This document shows positions 1-9,000 of a stretch of 36,042 nucleotides of DNA, in pieces. The stretch covers positions 1 through 36,042 of the forward strand of contig CAIPYM010000059.1 of NCBI GenBank assembly GCA_903869345.1, in the 5' to 3' direction. Under the pieces are notes generated by a model that saw only the letters and a list, made by a program, of their open reading frames with translations, searched no databases and was not told the origin of the DNA. Numbering within the stretch: position 1 is the stretch's first letter; each line of letters opens with the position of its first letter. The stretch is from an uncultured Pseudomonadota bacterium (GTDB lineage: Bacteria; Pseudomonadota; Alphaproteobacteria; UBA9219). The position numbers were made by a program, and so were the translations under genes.

Positions 1-2
1 CG

Positions 3-251
3 ACGGGTCCACGCGGGGGCCAACGCCACGGTAAGGCAGAAGAATCGGCGAGGGCCACGCGGAGGACGACATGGGCGGAGTTTACGCCTCCCCCTGTTCC
101 GCGTCATGCTGAAAAGCGAGCGTTTCAGAGTCCCCCGACACCCCGCCCGAGGAGGATGGGTTTTTGGAGGAGATTTAGCAACGTTGCGTGGGGCCTCATG
201 CGCGGCGCGGAGAGAGGCCAAAGAGCTACTCTCGTTGCCTTCTCATCACTC
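3..251 (+). CDS. Possible 3' end of an upstream gene (unrecognised)
   Basis: The frame beginning at base 3 is open from the window edge to a TGA at 249-251. It would encode an Arg/Pro-rich C-terminus ending in FSSL, with no family I recognise. A second plus-strand frame is also open here, from the edge to about 348, so openness alone proves little in GC-rich DNA. I list it because the stretch otherwise holds nothing, and a gene entering from the left is the simplest explanation. It could equally be non-coding. Confidence 0.2.
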
Positions 252-266
252 TGACATACGAACCTC

Positions 267-1313
267 TCAGAGGGGGGGATCTACCACCTTTGAGGATGCT
301 TTGTTTACAGACAGACCAGGAACGGCGAGAGATTTGTTGTGGAGGTGATCGGCCACGTTTGGATAAGGTTTATCCTTCACGGCTTCCAGCATGATATTCA
401 TTAATTCCTGTTTCTGTTCCCTGGTCCCACCATCTTTTATCTTGTCCATAAAACCATGGTAAAGCTGCATGACTCGTTGTTTATGATTATATTCCTCGTA
501 GAGTTTTCGGTAGAATGCAATGGAACGCGCCCCAAAGACACTCAAGGCAACAAGTGGGATCGAAAATCCAAGTCTAAAAACAAGGAGCTTTGCGTCAAAA
601 TCATGAGGATCAAATTGCTTAAACATGTCATGGATCATCCAAGCTAAAATCCCCAATGGAACGATAAAGAGCGTGTAGAAAAAAACGATGGGCGTCTTGC
701 GTGTGTAGCGGTCTTTTGCGTCCACATAGGCACTGGCAAGGCCTGCGGTTGCCGCATCGGGGAGAAGTGCCCTGATTTCGCGACTAAGCTCAAGCCTCAA
801 TTTTTCCGTTTCACTTTTTTGTTTGTCACGCGATCCATTAAAGTCGTTTGATATTTTTTCAAAAAGGGTCTTAGCTTGCTTGTCAATCGAGGTCTTTAAA
901 GCGTCAGCCTGCTCGTGTGTTTGCTTCACAGCGTCCGCGTGTTGATTCACGGCATCAAAGAGTCCATTCAGTTTGTCATATATTTCCCCGGCCTCTTCGT
1001 TTGTCTCATCAATTGTTTCTTTTATCGTATTGACCTCATTGAGATTCGTCTTCACCGCATCAAGATGCTTCTGAATCTCCGTTTGCACCGTATCCATGCG
1101 ACCGTCGAGTGCACCCCGTTTTGTGTCGAGTTTGTTGAGGCTTTGTTCAAGGGAATCCATCTGTGTTCGGATTCTTTTTCGTTGCGTGTTGAAGCCCTTA
1201 CTCTCCGTTTTGCTAATTTCCTCTTCGGAAGAGCCTTCTTGGTCAACACGTTGAAGGTTGGGCAAAGAAATTTTTTCAGCAGGCGTATCACCGTTCCAAT
1301 TTGTTCCGTCCAT
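267..1313 (-). CDS. Coiled-coil protein with two C-terminal membrane helices, function unknown
   Basis: The 348-aa product has a charged N-terminus, a long heptad-like Glu/Lys/Asp/Leu region at about residues 45-180, then the motif LLPDAATAGLASAY (about 183-196). Two hydrophobic segments follow, at about 208-230 and 243-262, and a short soluble tail. No signal peptide is seen. The likely topology is a membrane hairpin with a large cytoplasmic coiled coil. The ATG at 1313 is preceded by AGGGAG at 8-nt spacing, which supports this start. The DNA is visibly AT-richer than purL beside it, with A/T-ending codons, suggesting acquisition by transfer. A similar LLPxAxxxGLAxA stretch occurs, as I recall, in uncharacterised bacterial membrane coiled-coil proteins. 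I cannot assign a function. Confidence 0.75.
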   Translation of the reverse strand: MDGTNWNGDTPAEKISLPNLQRVDQEGSSEEEISKTESKGFNTQRKRIRTQMDSLEQSLNKLDTKRGALDGRMDTVQTEIQKHLDAVKTNLNEVNTIKETIDETNEEAGEIYDKLNGLFDAVNQHADAVKQTHEQADALKTSIDKQAKTLFEKISNDFNGSRDKQKSETEKLRLELSREIRALLPDAATAGLASAYVDAKDRYTRKTPIVFFYTLFIVPLGILAWMIHDMFKQFDPHDFDAKLLVFRLGFSIPLVALSVFGARSIAFYRKLYEEYNHKQRVMQLYHGFMDKIKDGGTREQKQELMNIMLEAVKDKPYPNVADHLHNKSLAVPGLSVNKASSKVVDPPL

Positions 1314-1511
1314 AGTCCATGCTCCCTAGGCAAGCGTCAATCGCCATGACTTGAGCACAGTCTACAGATTTTTTTACAACGCACAAGCGAGTGATTTGTA
1401 TCAGACATACTAGACACCAATATACGTTCTCTTTCTCGTCTTTTACGAAAGCCAGAGATTGGGAGGCAACGGCCGAAGGGCAAAAGTCCGACCTCACCAG
1501 TAAGACCCAAT

Positions 1512-1560
1512 GCCGGGAGATGGATCGTCCCGGCCCCTTGCAGGGGCCTCGCGATGACGA
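1512..1560. repeat. Intergenic element with two overlapping hairpins
   Basis: GCCGGGA (1512-1518) pairs with TCCCGGC (1528-1534), and GGCCCC (1532-1537) pairs with GGGGCC (1543-1548) around a 5-nt loop. The two stems share bases 1532-1534, so they exclude each other. The minus strand begins CGTCATCGCGAGG, the opening seen in widespread proteobacterial interspersed palindromes. It lies just 3' of purL and could also end purL transcription, although no T tract follows. Confidence 0.5.
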
Positions 1561-1581
1561 GAAGGGCTCTGACGCTGGAGC

Positions 1582-3810
1582 TTATTCTGTCCCGCCCATG
1601 TACCCCGGCAACCAGCCCTCGTAGGCCTTGCGGAGAACAGCCAGCGTTAGGGGCGGGGAGCCAGGGAGGGTCAGCGAGGCCGTGCCGTCCGTGGTCCCGA
1701 CGTTCAGGCAGGACACCCCGGCGGCCTCGGCGCGGCGGGTCAGCGTGGACACGTCACGGGTCGTCACGACGTAACGTGCTTGGTCCTCGCCGAACCAGAA
1801 TCCCACATCCCGCGCGGGGCCTGCCAGGGCGCAACCGATGTCTCCGGCCAGGGCCATTTCCGCGACCGCGACCAGAAGCCCGCCGTCCGAAACATCGTGG
1901 CACGTGGTGATAAGCCCCTCGGCAATCAGGGCACGGATCAGGTCCCCCGCGCGTCGCTCGGCGGCCAGGTCCACGGGCGGCGGGGGGCCGTCCTCCCGGT
2001 TCGTCAACAGGCGCAGGATCAGCGATTGCCCCAGGTGCCCTGTGCCCGGCTCGCCCAGGACATAAACCCCCTCGCCCGGAGTCTTGAACGCGATTGTCGC
2101 TGTGCGCGTCACGTCCTCAATCAGCCCGACGCCGCCGACAACGGGCGTGGGCAAAATGGGCTCCCCGTCGGTCTCGTTGTAGAGGCTGCAGTTCCCCGAG
2201 ACGACGGGGTAATCCAGCGCCCGGCATGCTTCACTCATTCCCTGAACAGCGCCGACGAACTGCCCCATGATCAAGGGTTTTTCGGGATTTCCAAAGTTCA
2301 TGTTGTCGGTGATCGCCAAGGGCCTTGCCCCCACCGCACAGAGGTTCCGCCAGCTTTCGGCCACGGCTTGCTTGCCGCCCTCCACGGGGTCGGCTTCCAC
2401 GTAGCGCGGGGAGCAATCGACCGTCAGCGCCAAGGCCTTCCCCGTCCCGTGAACGCGCACCACCGCCGCGTCCCCTCCGCCGCTCGAATCTTCGGCCGTG
2501 TCCGCCCCCACGTGGCGATCGTACTGTTCCCAGATCCAGCGTTTGGAGCCTAAATCCGGTGTGCCCATCAGCTGCACCAGAACCGTCAGCGGACTCTCCC
2601 CCTGCGGCAACGTGCACGCGTCCGGTGCCAGCGCGGGGCGCGGAGGTGTGACCTCGTAGGGCCGATCATAGAGGGGCGCGTTTTCAACAAGCGGAGCGAT
2701 TTCAATGTCGCCCTCGATGCGTCCATGCCGCCGAATGACGATGCGGCCTGTGTCGGTCAGAGTCCCGATGGTTGCGCAGTCGAGCTCCCACTTTTTGAAA
2801 ATCCGCTCGGCTTCCTCGGCCCGGTCGGGGCGGAGGACCATCAACATCCGTTCCTGACTTTCGGACAGCAAGATCTCGTAAGCCGTCATGTCAGCGGCGC
2901 GAAGAGGCACGCGGTCCAAATCCAAATCCAACCCCAGCCCCCCGCGCGAGGCCATCTCCACCGCCGAGGACGTCAACCCCGCCGCCCCCATGTCCTGCAC
3001 GGCGATAATCGCGTCCGTGGCCATCAGCTCCAAGCACGCCTCAATCAGCAGCTTTTCCGTAAACGGGTCGCCCACCTGGACCGTCGGGCGCTGGCTTTCG
3101 GTGCCAGCGTTGAACTCGCCCGAGGCCATCGTCGCGCCCTTGATTCCGTCGCGCCCGGTCTTCGACCCCACGTACACCACAGGATTCCCAACCCCCGCTG
3201 CCTTGGCCGTGAACAGACGATCCGCCGAGGCGATCCCGACCGTCATGCAGTTGACCAAACAATTCCCGTTGTACCGGGCGTGAAAGTTGGTCTCGCCCCC
3301 CACGGTCGGAACGCCGACGCAATTCCCGTACCCGCCGATCCCCGCGACCACACCCGCGACAAGGCGGCGCGTGCGCGGATGCTCCGGCGCGCCAAAACGC
3401 AGCGCATTTAGGTTCGCAACAGGCCGCGCGCCCATCGTGAACACGTCGCGCAAAATGCCGCCCACGCCCGTGGCCGCGCCCTGGTAGGGCTCAATGTACG
3501 ACGGGTGGTTGTGGCTCTCCATCTTGAAGACCGCCGCAAGGCCATCGCCAATGTCCACAACGCCCGCGTTCTCGCCGGGCCCGATGAGCACCTGCGGCCC
3601 CGTGGTCGGAAATGTCCTGAGCCACTTGCGCGTGGACTTGTACGAGCAATGCTCCGACCACATCGCGGCAATGACGCCGAACTCGGCCTCCGTCGGCTCC
3701 CGCCCGCCGAGGATCCGCAGCGCCACGAGATATTCCTCCGGCGTCATATTGTGCTCGGCCAGCTTGCGGAGCGTTTCGGGGGGGAGAGGGGATGCAGAAA
3801 CGGACGCCAT
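1582..3810 (-). CDS. purL: Phosphoribosylformylglycinamidine synthase subunit PurL (FGAM synthase II)
   Basis: PurL is the ATP-binding synthetase subunit that converts FGAR plus ammonia to FGAM in de novo purine synthesis, with ammonia supplied by PurQ and assembly helped by PurS. The product is about 742 aa, the small PurL type rather than the ~1300-aa fused enterobacterial enzyme. Seen in sequence: [14 protein letters not shown] near residue 52, [35 protein letters not shown], a [13 protein letters not shown] loop, [10 protein letters not shown], and the C-terminal HDVSDGGL motif. These cover both AIRS-like halves. The ATG at 3810 is chosen; a GTG at 3819 (MLPMASV) is also possible, and neither has a strong ribosome site. 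The gene appears intact. The partner purQ is about 17 kb away and no purS is visible in the window. Confidence 0.97.
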   Translation of the reverse strand: MASVSASPLPPETLRKLAEHNMTPEEYLVALRILGGREPTEAEFGVIAAMWSEHCSYKSTRKWLRTFPTTGPQVLIGPGENAGVVDIGDGLAAVFKMESHNHPSYIEPYQGAATGVGGILRDVFTMGARPVANLNALRFGAPEHPRTRRLVAGVVAGIGGYGNCVGVPTVGGETNFHARYNGNCLVNCMTVGIASADRLFTAKAAGVGNPVVYVGSKTGRDGIKGATMASGEFNAGTESQRPTVQVGDPFTEKLLIEACLELMATDAIIAVQDMGAAGLTSSAVEMASRGGLGLDLDLDRVPLRAADMTAYEILLSESQERMLMVLRPDRAEEAERIFKKWELDCATIGTLTDTGRIVIRRHGRIEGDIEIAPLVENAPLYDRPYEVTPPRPALAPDACTLPQGESPLTVLVQLMGTPDLGSKRWIWEQYDRHVGADTAEDSSGGGDAAVVRVHGTGKALALTVDCSPRYVEADPVEGGKQAVAESWRNLCAVGARPLAITDNMNFGNPEKPLIMGQFVGAVQGMSEACRALDYPVVSGNCSLYNETDGEPILPTPVVGGVGLIEDVTRTATIAFKTPGEGVYVLGEPGTGHLGQSLILRLLTNREDGPPPPVDLAAERRAGDLIRALIAEGLITTCHDVSDGGLLVAVAEMALAGDIGCALAGPARDVGFWFGEDQARYVVTTRDVSTLTRRAEAAGVSCLNVGTTDGTASLTLPGSPPLTLAVLRKAYEGWLPGYMGGTE

Positions 3811-3953
3811 AGGCAGCACACTCGCGAACAGGGATCAAAGCGGATCAACGAGAGGCCGTTATACCCACCCTCGTCCGAGCGCAAAAGATACCCCTGTGCG
3901 ATAAAATGATCCTGGGTTTTCGGGGGGGCGGTTGAGAAAGGCCCGGCGGGATT

Positions 3954-3979
3954 CCCTCGCCCCCGAAGGGCGGAGAGGG
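3954..3979. repeat. Intergenic GC-rich palindrome
   Basis: CCCTC (3954-3958) pairs with GAGGG (3975-3979), and CGCCC (3958-3962) with GGGCG (3968-3972), around a CCGAA loop. It lies in the 206-bp gap between purL and the upstream 578-aa gene. The minus strand reads CTCAACCCTCTCCGCCC, resembling common proteobacterial interspersed palindromes. It could also act as a terminator for the upstream gene, but no T run follows on either strand. Confidence 0.45.
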
Positions 3980-4016
3980 TTGAGGTGAAAAACCCTGGGA
4001 TAGGGGAGGAGGGCGT

Positions 4017-5753
4017 TTAGGGCGCGGGGTCACCTCTATACCTTGCCGCCCGAGCGAGTTGTTGTGAAGCACCAGGAACACCCGGCCGCGCCGTCGCGCC
4101 ACCGCTTTGAGAGGCTCGTGTCCCGCGGGCCTGCACCCGCGCCCCGAACGCCTGAGCCCGTTCCGCGGCGGCGGCTCTTGGATCCGCCGCGTAAGTGTCC
4201 TCATTAGCAGCCCTCCGATTTACACGAACGTCCTCTACTTCTAAGACTGGGGGCGGCGCGAGTGCCCCTATTTCCTGCGCGGCGTGATGAAAGGCTCTGG
4301 CAGTGGGGTCGTGAGCCGCGTGACCCCTCGCATCCGCTTGTTCAGTGATGCCGAGTTGCCCCAACAAAGCCGGCGTGGGCTCAAGGCCCTCGTTTCTCAA
4401 CGCTTCCCTCGCCAGGGCCGCTCTATGTTCGGGCGAACCTCGCAGGGCCCAGATCGCTCGTAACGCTCCAGTTGGCCCTGGCTCCATCACTGCCCTAAAA
4501 TCAGGCGAGTAGCCCGCTCTCTTCGCCTCTTTGTCCCGATAGTCCTTTGTTGCGGCTCCCTCTTCGCATTTCAGCATGTCCTCTCGGTGCGTGAAAGCCT
4601 CCCGCGCTGTTGTCAGCTGTCTTGCGTGCAGGGCCTCTTGCTCGGCCTGAGCTAAGGCAGCGGCAGCTGCTGCCGCCATTTTTGCAAACCCTCCCGAAGG
4701 GGGGCGTGAAGACCTCTCACCCCTCTCTGTCATGATGTGAAGATTTGCTAATTCATTAAGAGCTTTTCTATTGGCGAGAGTGGGGGCAACCCCTGCCATG
4801 TCCAGAGCCGTCTCGAGCCGGACCCGCCAGTGTGCCGCAGAATTCTCGTTAACCCAGACACGTCTACGAAGATCAGGGCGACCTGTTTCCGCTTCGTTTC
4901 TGGGTGGCAGGAGGAGTTCTCTCTGGTGGGGATCCCGTCCTTGCGCGATCGCATGCCTCTCGTCTGCAACTCTGCTCTCATCTTCAACCTTAAAGATGAT
5001 TCCAAGGAAGCGGTTCGCTTCCTGCAGCTGTGCCTCAGACACGACGGTTGAAGTCGTGTCGGTGGCCAGAGGCGTGAGGGCCTTCTGCTGGGGTTCGCCC
5101 GGAGTCACCACGTGCAGGGTGGTGGGACGAGCAGCGGCGGCGGGCTCCGGCGCGGCGGCTTGTGGGGCACTGGCTTGCGCCCGTGCCTCTCTGTTTCTCA
5201 ACTCGGCCTCAACGCCTTCTTTAACCATCCTGTTGATCTCTGCCGGAGTTACTCCCACCGTCTGCTCCGGTTGAGGCCGATTGGTGCTGGCAGTGGGGCG
5301 CAGCGTCATAGCTCCCGTGCCAACGAGAATCGTCAGGGATGTTGCATGCGTAGCATGGCCCAAGGCTTGAAAGGCCAAGGCTGTTCCGGCCAGAGCGCCC
5401 CATCCGGCTTTTCCCTTCCACCCCTCGGCAGAGGCCGTCTTGTCGATGGCCCAATCGGCAGCTTTGCCGGCAAGAGTCTTAACGATCAAGGAAGCTGAAA
5501 AAGTAACAAGAGAAGCCACCTGAAGCGCCGAACAACTCACGCGCCATGCCCCCGAACCAAGACCAAGGGTGGTTTTCCCCGTTCTTTGTGTCCGCGCGGT
5601 CATCCTCTGAGAGCGGGCGTGCCATCCGTCGGTCCATCCTGCTGCGCGAAACCCAACCTTTTGACTAATGCCAAAACACTCCGAGTTCTCGGTCCACCAC
5701 GTGCCGAGGCCGCTGCGAAACTCATCTGCAGGTCTGTTGGGTTGACTGGCCAT
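4017..5753 (-). CDS. Unrecognised Ala-rich protein with N-terminal hydrophobic segments
   Basis: The product is 578 aa from the ATG at 5753, which has GAGGGGA upstream at 7-nt spacing; an in-frame TTG at 5792 is less likely. Two weakly hydrophobic stretches occur, at about residues 65-95 (ends in an amphipathic SLIVKTLAGKAADW) and about 112-145 (Gly/Ala/Thr-rich). The rest is soluble: a Pro/Ala linker around 180-220, a charged middle, an Ala-tract helix (KMAAAAAAALAQAEQEALHA) and an Ala/Arg-rich C-terminus. No catalytic motif is visible. It is divergent from the ~1670-aa gene across about 264 bp, and the two share composition (Ala-rich, N-terminal Pro/Ala linkers), so a joint role is plausible but unproven. 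Codon use is less biased than in the housekeeping genes nearby. Confidence 0.75.
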   Translation of the reverse strand: MASQPNRPADEFRSGLGTWWTENSECFGISQKVGFRAAGWTDGWHARSQRMTARTQRTGKTTLGLGSGAWRVSCSALQVASLVTFSASLIVKTLAGKAADWAIDKTASAEGWKGKAGWGALAGTALAFQALGHATHATSLTILVGTGAMTLRPTASTNRPQPEQTVGVTPAEINRMVKEGVEAELRNREARAQASAPQAAAPEPAAAARPTTLHVVTPGEPQQKALTPLATDTTSTVVSEAQLQEANRFLGIIFKVEDESRVADERHAIAQGRDPHQRELLLPPRNEAETGRPDLRRRVWVNENSAAHWRVRLETALDMAGVAPTLANRKALNELANLHIMTERGERSSRPPSGGFAKMAAAAAAALAQAEQEALHARQLTTAREAFTHREDMLKCEEGAATKDYRDKEAKRAGYSPDFRAVMEPGPTGALRAIWALRGSPEHRAALAREALRNEGLEPTPALLGQLGITEQADARGHAAHDPTARAFHHAAQEIGALAPPPVLEVEDVRVNRRAANEDTYAADPRAAAAERAQAFGARVQARGTRASQSGGATARPGVPGASQQLARAARYRGDPAP

Positions 5754-5777
5754 GACGATTTCCCCTCGGGAGGAGGC

Positions 5778-5792
5778 TTGTTCCCCGAACAA
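5778..5792. promoter_or_regulatory. Palindrome in the 5' leader of the 578-aa gene
   Basis: TTGTTC-ccc-GAACAA is a perfect 6-bp inverted repeat with a 3-bp spacer, 25 bp upstream of the chosen ATG at 5753. It may be an operator or a small RNA hairpin. No known regulator site is matched with confidence. Confidence 0.3.
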
Positions 5793-5973
5793 AGCTCTCC
5801 CGACTCTTGTCCATTCTAAACATTCATCCTTAAGAATAGGTTTATATTTTGGGGAGGCACACCGTTAATGGTTTGTTGAGATGTGTTTCATTTTCGTAAA
5901 CGCCTTCTTCATGGTTTATTTGGGGTTTCTTCACGCTCTTTATACATGCAGATGTTACGATGGAGGAGGTAGG

Positions 5974-5991
5974 AAGGGCGAATCCGCCCTT
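5974..5991 (+). promoter_or_regulatory. Leader hairpin before the giant gene
   Basis: AAGGGCG (5974-5980) and CGCCCTT (5985-5991) form a perfect 7-bp stem with a 4-nt loop, followed by ATTTTGATT, the shape of a weak intrinsic terminator. It sits only 26 bp before the ATG at 6018, so it would be in the leader of the giant mRNA. A strong ribosome-site-like GGAGGAGG lies just upstream at 5962-5969 but has no start codon at normal distance. The surrounding 5800-6000 stretch is AT-rich and probably holds the divergent promoters; I could not place a convincing -35/-10 pair. Confidence 0.4.
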
Positions 5992-6017
5992 ATTTTGATT
6001 GAATAACGGTGGCCGCA

Positions 6018-9000
6018 ATGGGCGATGTTGTCGAAATGAAGGAAACGAGGCGACGAGCGCCAGCAACTCCCTCCCCTGGGAGTTACCGTCGTAGGTCTGT
6101 CAACACAGCAGAATACAAACGCAGATGGAGTGGGCCTGGGACTCGTCCTGGCACAGGCGATGCCGCCGATCTTTCCCCTGAAGCTGAACTGGAGGCTCCT
6201 GAGGCAAGCGCTGCGACAGAGCTCGGTTCAACGTCGGCGGCCTCTGCCGAAGAGTTGCCGGTTCTTGCTGCAGGAAGTGGAACGGATGGAGAACTCCCCA
6301 CATCGCTAGACGAACCCGAAGTTCAGGCCGCGACTGCTGGACCCTCTGAGCCCACTGAATCTCCAGCGGGTCTCCCTGCCGCGTCCGAGATCACCGCTGC
6401 CGCTTTGCCCGATGCGGTATCTGACCTAACGTCCGAGCTCGTACCGATCGAGGCTAAGCCGGCCCTTGCCGTGGGAAGCGGAGCGGCGGGCTCGCCCCCC
6501 CCGCTGCCACCCGAGGAGCCCGCGCCCCCCCCTGACTTCGCCTTGTCGGGGGCGACCAACGGTGCTTCTGCAGACCCCGAGTCCCAAGCCGCAGAACCTC
6601 AGGCGCCAGGAGAGAGCCCCGCGGCCGCGACCCCCGCTGCTCCGCGAGCTGCGCACACTTCTTTTTCCGTTCCAGGACTGGGTCTCGCTGCGCAGCTTTT
6701 GGACAGGACGTGGGGGCAAGCCTCGCACCAAGCACGGCGCTACGCGAAAGGGGTCGGACACAGATTAGGGGCCAGCACCGCAAGTGTGGAAGCTGCAGGT
6801 GAGAAGCAACTCGCGGCGATTATTCTCGCGGCCTACATCCTCGCGAACTCCAAGGCGATCAAAGTTCTGCTTGCAACGGCCAAGGAAGTTGAACAGGCCT
6901 GGCAGAACGTTAAGGCCGTGGACGCCAAATACGGCCACGCTGCGGCGGGTGTGGCAACCCTTGACGAGGTCGGAAAGCTGGGAGGGGAAGCTTACAAGGC
7001 CGCTCAACAAGGAAAGTACGCCCAACCCACGACGGCGGATGGAGCTCTGCGCTCAGCTCTGACGATTGGCGGGGAAATGCAAGCTGGCAAGCTGATCAGT
7101 GGGTGGCATGGCGCTCACATGACGGCCGCGGGGTGGGTTATCCGTGGAGAGGGTTGGGTCAACGCTGCCTCCTTTGTTGTCGGCCCCGCAAACGCCCACC
7201 CGTCACCCCAAGATGCCGCCGCTCTCTCGGGTGGCATGCTTGCTGATTCGCTTCTCCTGCAAGGAGCTGCTGCGGCCTCTCTTGTGGGCGCGCGTCATCT
7301 TCCGAAGTCCATGCAGGGTTTCGCGGGTGCGGGTGCTCAGGCCCTCGGAATGGCGGGGAGATTAGAAACAATAGCCGCCTTCACACGCACCGATGGCGCT
7401 GGCTATCAGGGATTGCAGGCGGCGCAGCGGGGCGACTTTGTGGAGGTCACAAAACTTACGGTCGGCACAGGCTACGCGTTCGCCGACCGACTGATGACAG
7501 ACGCTGTGGGCATTGAAGGCGGGGTTTCCGCCGTAGCCAACAAGGTCACGGCACTCAAAGACCAGGTCATGACGGGGCATACTGGAGACGCCGTGGGCGA
7601 GATCCTGCATGTCGTCCAGGCCAACGCCGAGCCCAAGACCGCGTCAGCAAATAACGCTGCCATTGATGAAGCGGCCCTCGGGTTCCGGGCGGGTGGACTC
7701 GTGAGGAGTGCTCTGCCCGGTCCCATGGCCGCCGCCGCTGGCTTGGGGTTGCAAACGTACGAAGGGTATCGGCTCGTTCAGTCCGCCCTGGGCCCCGAAT
7801 CGGCAGCAACGGATTCGGGCATAACCTATACGGAGCGCGTTGATTTTTCCGCCGAATCGCTGTGGGGCGGGGCTAAAGACTTGATGTGGGGGAAGGGCAT
7901 CAGAGCCCTTCCGGTTCCCGGCGCGACGCTCAAAGCGGGGCAGAACTTTGCCGGAAGCCTTCAACAGGTAGAAGGTGTCGTCAAGGTAGCGGCAGGGGTC
8001 ATCAACACACAGGGCGTTGCCCCTTCCTTCGCACGGGCGTGGAATCAGGGTCAGTATGGCACGCTGGTTGGCATAACGTTTGATACAGGTGTTGCGATTT
8101 CCGGGCTCGCGGTCAACGACATTCGCGGGCTGGGGGTGAGCGCGGCAGGCTTGGTTGCGGACGTCCATAACAGAGGCCTCGAACCTGTCGCCCGTGAACA
8201 CATCGGAGCCTCCTACGATTACGCCGTCCAGCGCATTAACGGAGCACGCGCCGACGCCCCGACAACGGCCAATGGGATCACGTCAGATGCCGTGTGGGGA
8301 ACGCTCGGTTTACGCGCAGGGGGCGGGCTGGCCCTTCGTGCTCGTGGTGGCCTGTTATCGCGTGGTGTGGGCGCTGAGGTGGCCAACGAGAGCTTAGACT
8401 CAACGATCGCTGCCCTAGCGGGCCCCAAGGAGGCCCCAGCTCCCGCACCGGCCCCAGGGGTTGATCCCGAAGCCGCACGTCTGAAGGCGGTTGTGATGCA
8501 CGCCAGGGTGAGCGGAGCAGTGGGGGCCCGTGTGACCGAGGCTCTCGCTTCCAGATTCGTGTTAGCAAAATTACCCGTCGGGGGTTCAGCCGTCCTCACG
8601 CACGCACAGGATTTTATAAAAGGTAGCGCATTGGCAACGAGTATCGTTCTGAGCGGTGCCGCCCTGTTCAACTCCGCCGCCAACGTTACCGGTGATATCT
8701 ATGATTATGCAAGACAGGGAAACTGGGAGGCTGTGTCGGAAATCGGCGGCGCGTGGGGGAACAGTTACGCCACAACCTTGCACGACGATCCGTCAGCGGC
8801 CCTGCACCAAGCCCAGGCGCAAACCCAAGAGGCTGTGACGGCAGCGCAGGACTACGTTGATGCCCATGGTGGGGTAAAAAAGGTTGCTAAAGAGGCTGGA
8901 CACACGGCCCTTGATATTGTGACCGACATTCCAGGAGCCATGCAAGGTGCTGCCAAATACCTCCGCGACACTGCACCCTCCGGCCAAACATCCGCCGAGG

